Source: Roseibacterium beibuensis
Lineage (GTDB): Bacteria > Pseudomonadota > Alphaproteobacteria > Rhodobacterales > Rhodobacteraceae
DNA: 64,000 bases
Assembly: GCF_039542305.1 (NCBI RefSeq)
Contig: NZ_BAABHW010000002.1
Location: forward strand, 620,001 to 684,000
Direction of reading: 5' to 3'
The notes below the pieces were generated by a model. The model was not told the origin of the DNA. It ran no database searches and saw only the letters and a list, made by a program, of their open reading frames with translations. The position numbers were made by a program, and so were the translations under genes. This document shows, piece by piece, positions 60,328 through 64,000 of this stretch; within the stretch, counting starts at the first letter, position 1, and every line of letters begins with the position of its first letter.

Positions 60328-60614
60328 TTCACGCGCCCCCGCCTGACAACCCAAAAGGCACAGCTTTCCAGATCCTCGCGCACGCCCCAGGGGCGAAGGC
60401 CCCACCAGCGAAAGAACGCCTTTGCCTGTGCAGGCGTGACGCGGCGGCCACCGGGGCAGGACAGGGACAGCTCGATCTGCCCGTCATGGTCCTCGGTCAC
60501 GATGAAGCGCAAGCCGCGCACGGCCCCGGAAAAGCCGAGCTTCGGGGCGCGGCCGTCACGGCTGCGCGGCAGCGCCCCGGTGCGGTAGGATTCCAGTTTC
60601 TCGATCGGCGTCAT
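60324..60614 (-). CDS. Phage protein, 96 aa
   Basis: A 96-residue basic protein between two replication genes (TPIEKLESYRTGALPRSRDG, LRFIVTEDHDGQIELSLSCP, FFRWWGLRPWGVREDLESCA). No family recognised. It overlaps the upstream gene by 4 bases (ATGA) and the primase-helicase by 4 (TTGA), supporting expression in the same operon. Confidence 0.65.
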   Translation of the reverse strand: MTPIEKLESYRTGALPRSRDGRAPKLGFSGAVRGLRFIVTEDHDGQIELSLSCPGGRRVTPAQAKAFFRWWGLRPWGVREDLESCAFWVVRRGRVN

Positions 60615-60862
60615 GCCGCCCCCTTTCCATCCAGCTCGGCCGCGACGGCATCCAGTGCCTCGAGCGTGCGGCGGTGCGCCGCCACCGCGCGGGCCGCGCC
60701 GCGATCGAGACGGGCCGCGCCGCGATCGAGACGGGCCGCGCGCTTGATCATGCCGGCATGAAAGGCGCGCCAGGCTTGCAGGCCCTCCACCGGGAAGCGG
60801 TTGGACCAGCTGCGCCCGGCGATCTCGACATGCCGGCGATCGGGGGACAGGCGGGCGATCAT
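60611..60862 (-). CDS. Phage protein with 7-aa tandem duplication, 83 aa
   Basis: An 83-residue protein (IARLSPDRRHVEIAGRSWSN, FPVEGLQAWRAFHAGMIKRA, AARLDRGAARLDRGAARAVA). A 21-bp exact duplication (60691-60711 and 60712-60732) repeats AARLDRG. The start at 60862 overlaps the nuclease gene stop as ATGA. Function unknown; it could be a small DNA-binding or accessory protein. Confidence 0.65.
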   Translation of the reverse strand: MIARLSPDRRHVEIAGRSWSNRFPVEGLQAWRAFHAGMIKRAARLDRGAARLDRGAARAVAAHRRTLEALDAVAAELDGKGAA

Positions 60863-61500
60863 GCCGCGTCCTCCGCGATCGTCGCGTCGGCCTCGGCGCA
60901 GCCGGTGCGCAAACGCAGGGCGCGGCAGATCCCCCGCGTCAGGTCGCGCCCTGTCGCGGCCCATCGCAATGCGTTGCGAATCCCACCCATGTCGAGGCAG
61001 CGGCAGGCAATGCCGAACTGCCCCGCCAACTCGACCAGCTCGGCCCGCCACAGGATGCGCAGGGCATCGGGCGGCAGGGCGCGGCCGAGGGACCGGGCGC
61101 GGTCGATCTCGGCCCATTGGAACGCGGGATGATGTGCCTCGACCATGTCCTGCGCGGCGGGATGCCACCAGATCGGCACGCCGTAGGGCACGCCATCCAG
61201 CCTCGGACGCGCAAGATCGTCGATCGGCGGCATGAACTTGCGATGCAGCGCCGCGACGGCGACATGCGAGGCGCTGCGCATCGCGGCCAGCTGGTCGGGC
61301 AGACGGTCCAGCTTGTCGCGTTCGGATTTGACCTCGACCGTGATCAGCTCGAGGCGATCGACGGCCATAACGTCCACGCGGGTCGCGCCGCCATCGATGT
61401 TGATCTCGTGGATGATCCGTGCACCGGGACGGTCGCGGCGCAGCTTGGCGACCACCGCGTCGCGGATCTCGGCCTCGGCGCTGGAACGGTAGGCCGGCAT
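60859..61500 (-). CDS. PD-(D/E)XK nuclease-like protein
   Basis: A 213-residue protein with a restriction-endonuclease-like core: HEINIDGGATRVDVMAVDRL and ELITVEVKSERDKLDRLPDQ, where Asp and the E-x-K triplet would bind metal. The C-terminal half is helical and basic. Similar phage nucleases act in recombination or DNA processing. ATG 61500 overlaps the upstream zinc-finger gene by one base (TGATG). Confidence 0.7.
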   Translation of the reverse strand: MPAYRSSAEAEIRDAVVAKLRRDRPGARIIHEINIDGGATRVDVMAVDRLELITVEVKSERDKLDRLPDQLAAMRSASHVAVAALHRKFMPPIDDLARPRLDGVPYGVPIWWHPAAQDMVEAHHPAFQWAEIDRARSLGRALPPDALRILWRAELVELAGQFGIACRCLDMGGIRNALRWAATGRDLTRGICRALRLRTGCAEADATIAEDAA

Positions 61501-61709
61501 CAGGCGTTCCCCCCGACCGATTCCAGAAACTCCGACAGCGAGACGCGACGCCCGGTGCCTGTTTCGATGATAATCTCGCCGCTGCCGATCTGACCCGAAC
61601 CATGCAGCCCGCCGCGACCAACACCACCACACTCAGGGCAGTTTCGCCCGCTATCGAGCACGCCGTAACCGTTGCAACGGGGACAGGTGCGGAACTCGAA
61701 ATCACTCAT
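61500..61709 (-). CDS. Small DnaJ-type zinc-finger protein, 69 aa
   Basis: A 69-residue protein with two CxxCxGxG-type motifs, CPRCNGYG and CPECGGVG, forming a DnaJ-like zinc finger, followed by a short amphipathic tail (GEIIIETGTGRRVSLSEFLE). It overlaps the primase gene stop by 4 bases and the nuclease start by one. It may bind nucleic acid or assist the neighbouring primase. Confidence 0.8.
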   Translation of the reverse strand: MSDFEFRTCPRCNGYGVLDSGRNCPECGGVGRGGLHGSGQIGSGEIIIETGTGRRVSLSEFLESVGGNA

Positions 61710-62839
61710 GCCGGGATGCCCTTGACCAGATCGTTCAAATCCACCCCCGCGCCCGCCTGCACGATCTGGCCGCGCAGGCCGGGGCGGTGTTCCATGGCGC
61801 GTTTCAGCCCGGCCTCGAGCTTGGCGCGTGTCGGTTTCGGGTCGCTGTCGCCGTCCTGGATGTAGATCAGCCGCTCGACCCAGGGCGGGGGCACCCATGC
61901 CTCGGTGTCGGTCATGTCGGGCAGGCCCGACCACTTGACGCCGGGCAGGCGCTGCATCCGGCCCGCCATGTTGCCGAGATCCACGCCGCACCAGTAATCG
62001 GCGCGGGGCATGGGCTGCGCGGCCAGCGCGGTCAGTGTCGTCTCGATCCCCTCGCCCATGACCAGCACCGGCGCGCGGCTGAGCGTCAGGGTGATCGCGC
62101 CGCCCTTCTTCGACCCGAACACCAGCTTGGGCGGCCAGGGCGCGCCCTTGTTCGCGTCCATGCGCGCGGTGATCTCGGCCTTGGCGCCGGGGTGATCGGC
62201 ATTGATCCAGGTGCAATGCACGGCCCGCACGCTTTCATCCTCGGAATCGATCCGCGCCAGCATGGCGGGGCCGCGGTGCAGCTCGACCAGCTCGCCCCCG
62301 ATCTTCTTGCGATAGGCCAGATCCGGCTGGAAGCGCAGCACGGGGGCCAGCCCCGTGACCAGCTCGCCCGGCAGGCCGCGCCCGGCCAGGTAGCGCATCA
62401 CCGGGTCGCCCGGCTGCAGCGGCTGGCCGGTTTTCCAGATCGTGCGGCCCATGTCGATCGCCCACTGGCGATAGCGCGCGGCCTCTTCGGCCTGCTTGCG
62501 CTCGGCGGCGCGGGCGCGGGCGCGGCGGCGCTCGACCTCGGCCGGGTCGAGATCGGCGACAGCCTCGCCCACCAGCCATTTCAGCGCATCGCGCAGGCCA
62601 AGGCCGTTGACCTCCATCACCAGCCCGGCCTGGTCGCCGAACTTGAGGCCGCATTTGCGGCACAGGCCGCGGTTGGTGCGGGTGTTGATCGCGAAGCGGT
62701 CGCGGCCGCCGCAGATCGGGCAAGGGCCGACCAGCTCGGCCCCCTGCCGGCGCAGACCGGCAATCCCGAGACGATCGACAACCTCGGCCATCGGGATCGT
62801 GCGGGACTCATCAAGGCGGGGATCGGGGCGGAACGTCAT
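61706..62839 (-). CDS. Phage DNA primase with zinc ribbon and Toprim domain
   Basis: A 377-residue protein of the alpha4/P4-like primase type. A CHC2-like zinc ribbon is at about residues 38-64 (CPICGGRDRFAINTRTNRGL, CRKCG), an alpha-helical linker follows, and a Toprim domain carries VMGEGIETTLTALAAQPMPR and DGDSDPKPTRAKLEAGLKRA with the metal-binding Glu and Asp. It likely makes primers for phage replication together with the D5-type protein. ATG 62839. Confidence 0.88.
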   Translation of the reverse strand: MTFRPDPRLDESRTIPMAEVVDRLGIAGLRRQGAELVGPCPICGGRDRFAINTRTNRGLCRKCGLKFGDQAGLVMEVNGLGLRDALKWLVGEAVADLDPAEVERRRARARAAERKQAEEAARYRQWAIDMGRTIWKTGQPLQPGDPVMRYLAGRGLPGELVTGLAPVLRFQPDLAYRKKIGGELVELHRGPAMLARIDSEDESVRAVHCTWINADHPGAKAEITARMDANKGAPWPPKLVFGSKKGGAITLTLSRAPVLVMGEGIETTLTALAAQPMPRADYWCGVDLGNMAGRMQRLPGVKWSGLPDMTDTEAWVPPPWVERLIYIQDGDSDPKPTRAKLEAGLKRAMEHRPGLRGQIVQAGAGVDLNDLVKGIPA

Positions 62840-62870
62840 GGGCGGGGCCTGTTGGATCGTCGGGGCGGGG

Positions 62871-63293
62871 TCAGTCGAGGCCGGTGTCGGCGCGGGTTTG
62901 CCAATCGAACGGGCGCGCGGCGCTATCTGGCCGCTGATCGGGGGGCGCGGGGTCCGGGGCAGCACCGGGCGGCGGACCATCGGCGGCGATGCTGGCCAGG
63001 GCCTCCATCGCGCGCGCCTGCGGGTCCGCGACCAGCCCCTTGCGCCAGGTCGCCAGGAACTCCTGCAATGCGATGCCGGCAGCGACGGGATCATCGGTGC
63101 AATCGGCGGTAAAGCGCACAGCAGCCAACGCGGCGGCGTGATCGTCGGGGATCAAGGCGCTGTGCATCCGGCAGAGATCGACCGCGCCCGACAACAGGCG
63201 CGGCGTGTGCGGCGCGCCACCGGCCAGCTTACCTTTCAAGGCAAGCGTCAGGGCGAACATGCCCCAAGCGACATGGGGATCGCCGGCGGTCAT
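62871..63293 (-). CDS. Phage protein, 140 aa
   Basis: A 140-residue mostly helical protein with a Pro-rich C-terminus (TLALKGKLAGGAPHTPRLLS, HSALIPDDHAAALAAVRFTA, PPPGAAPDPAPPDQRPDSAA). No family recognised. Its ATG at 63293 overlaps the upstream membrane protein gene stop by 4 bases. Located before the Toprim primase, 31 bases upstream of its start. Confidence 0.6.
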   Translation of the reverse strand: MTAGDPHVAWGMFALTLALKGKLAGGAPHTPRLLSGAVDLCRMHSALIPDDHAAALAAVRFTADCTDDPVAAGIALQEFLATWRKGLVADPQARAMEALASIAADGPPPGAAPDPAPPDQRPDSAARPFDWQTRADTGLD

Positions 63294-63481
63294 ATCGCCA
63301 CCCGGAAAACGCCGAAGGCGATCACGCCGACGATGCCCCAGAGAACTGCGGCAAAGGCCCAGGCGCGCCCGGCCGCCCCTTCACTTTCGGCTGCCCATGC
63401 CATGACGACGAACACCACAAAGTGAAACACGGCATAGGTGCCGAGGATGAAGGTCGCGACGGGGCCGATCCAGTCCATCAT
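63290..63481 (-). CDS. Small membrane protein, 63 aa
   Basis: A 63-residue protein with two hydrophobic helices (VATFILGTYAVFHFVVFVVM and AWAFAAVLWGIVGVIAFGVF). The start overlaps the methyltransferase-like gene stop as ATGA. Its role is unknown; small membrane proteins in early regions of phages sometimes serve in exclusion or signalling. Confidence 0.65.
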   Translation of the reverse strand: MMDWIGPVATFILGTYAVFHFVVFVVMAWAAESEGAAGRAWAFAAVLWGIVGVIAFGVFRVAI

Positions 63482-64000
63482 GCCGGCACCCCACCTAAAT
63501 CCAGCGACGGGGTCAGGTTGCCGGCCTCGCGAAACAGGCGGCGGCGCAGCCATCCACCACAGGACGGCGCAGGGCGCTTCACGTCCCACACGAACCACGA
63601 ATTGCGCTGCGGCGGGGCGCCACCGCCCCGAAAATCGATCTTCCAGCAGCACAGGTATTCGACCGAGGGCGGGTGCGCCGCCAGGATCGCGTCCATCCCG
63701 TTCTTGCGCGCGGCGGGCCAATCGGCGTTCAACAAAAGGGCGATGTAGTCGAGGCCCAGGTCGAAACTGTGCAAAAGCCATCGACCGTGACCGTCGCGGG
63801 CATTGATCTCGTTATAAGGCGGGTTCGTCACCTGCACCGGCGCGGGGGCAGCATCGAACTGGTAAAAGCTCCGCAGATCGACGCCCGGCCAGCCGCGATC
63901 GACCACGTCGCTGGCAACCACGTCGAAGCCCGCGGCCCGCAACTCGTAAACCATGTGGCCGCCGCCGGCGGCAGGCTCCCAAACGGTCGTTCCATGGGCG
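63478..64000 (-). CDS. DNA methyltransferase-like protein (cut by window edge)
   Basis: The 3' part, at least 173 residues, of a methyltransferase-like gene. A motif I-like SAM loop, WEPAAGGGHMV, lies at the right edge, and a catalytic NPPY motif (VTNPPYNEINARDGHGR) follows, as in adenine-specific enzymes. Further features are ALLLNADWPAARKNGMDAIL and a C-terminal Trp-rich KIDFRGGGAPPQRNSWFVWD. The 5' end lies beyond 64000. It may modify phage DNA or be part of a host-interaction locus. Confidence 0.72.
   Translation of the reverse strand, partial: AHGTTVWEPAAGGGHMVYELRAAGFDVVASDVVDRGWPGVDLRSFYQFDAAPAPVQVTNPPYNEINARDGHGRWLLHSFDLGLDYIALLLNADWPAARKNGMDAILAAHPPSVEYLCCWKIDFRGGGAPPQRNSWFVWDVKRPAPSCGGWLRRRLFREAGNLTPSLDLGGVPA

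Larger units (their letters stand above)
35797..64000 (-). mobile_element. Siphovirus-like prophage (continues past the right edge)
   Basis: From 35797 to the window edge every gene is on the minus strand and the order is that of a lambda-like siphophage: replication, packaging, head, tail, lysis. Full-length terminase, portal, capsid, tape measure, tail tip, endolysin and spanin genes with intact frames suggest a functional prophage. The left boundary is placed at the last phage gene; the true attachment site may lie between 34.1 and 35.8 kb. Integrase and repressor are not in the window and should lie to the right. Confidence 0.93.

Noticed and set aside
58291..60588. 765-codon plus-strand frame over the primase-helicase
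   Set aside because: Antisense to a gene with clear FtsK-gamma and Walker motifs, and it lacks recognisable domains.
35797..64000. Gene transfer agent cluster
   Set aside because: The cluster has replication genes, a GpA-type terminase, lysis genes with spanins and a protease-capsid fusion, which do not match the Rhodobacterales GTA order.

Overview
The window comes from a GC-rich alphaproteobacterial chromosome, most probably order Rhodobacterales (Roseobacter group / Paracoccaceae). The evidence is the housekeeping gene order (miaB, phoH, ybeY, corC, lnt, metK, trmB; aroA, cmk, rpsA), a metK leader matching the SAM/SAH riboswitch, a class II-type AroA, frequent GTG/TTG starts and a pair of TGT-N12-ACA (PpsR/CrtJ-type) operators. 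No rRNA, tRNA or CRISPR array was seen.

Bases 1-34,000 are core chromosome. From the left: rpsA (cut by the window edge), cmk, a small coupled membrane ORF, aroA and trmB on the minus strand; a plus-strand block with an S2P-type protease, cardiolipin synthase and an EEP phosphodiesterase; then metK behind its riboswitch, lnt, corC, ybeY and phoH. Next come two secreted proteins sharing a cysteine module (one a lipoprotein, one OmpA-like), miaB, a glycosyltransferase-like protein, an MFS transporter, a small heat-shock protein with an RpoH-like promoter and a ROSE-type RNA thermometer, a trypsin-like protease, a small secreted-protein gene broken by a stop codon in its signal peptide, the glycolate oxidase genes glcDEF, a HemJ-like membrane protein, and a moxR / DUF58 / DUF4159 / large membrane protein operon divergent from a DUF1285 gene. 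A B12-binding AerR/PpaA-like regulator closes the core region.

From about 34.1 to 35.8 kb lies an AT-richer boundary with an SNase-like nuclease, a zinc-ribbon membrane protein and an Excalibur-domain protein. From 35,797 to the right edge every gene is on the minus strand and belongs to one siphovirus-like prophage that continues beyond the window. Read in transcription order (right to left) it has: a methyltransferase-like gene, small ORFs, a Toprim primase, a zinc-finger protein, a PD-(D/E)XK nuclease, a D5-type primase-helicase, a candidate replication origin, a regulator-like gene, a possible cos region, terminase small and large subunits, gpW-like connector, portal, a protease-scaffold-capsid fusion, head completion and tail genes (with a -1 frameshift in the tail chaperone), tape measure, tail tip, fibre and tailspike, then holin, endolysin and nested spanins. 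Neighbouring phage genes typically overlap by 1-4 bases (ATGA, GTGA, TTGA, TGATG), implying translational coupling. No integrase lies in the window.

The most unusual signal is at 57,926-58,271. Six copies of an 8-bp iteron (GGGAGGAT, one with a mismatch) in one orientation face six inverted copies in an exactly mirrored pair-single-triple / triple-single-pair layout with identical spacer lengths (13 and 59 bp) although the spacers differ in sequence. It abuts a primase-helicase gene whose N-terminus is an FtsK-gamma winged helix, the domain that in FtsK reads the GGG-rich KOPS motif. I infer a phage origin read by a captured FtsK-gamma domain.
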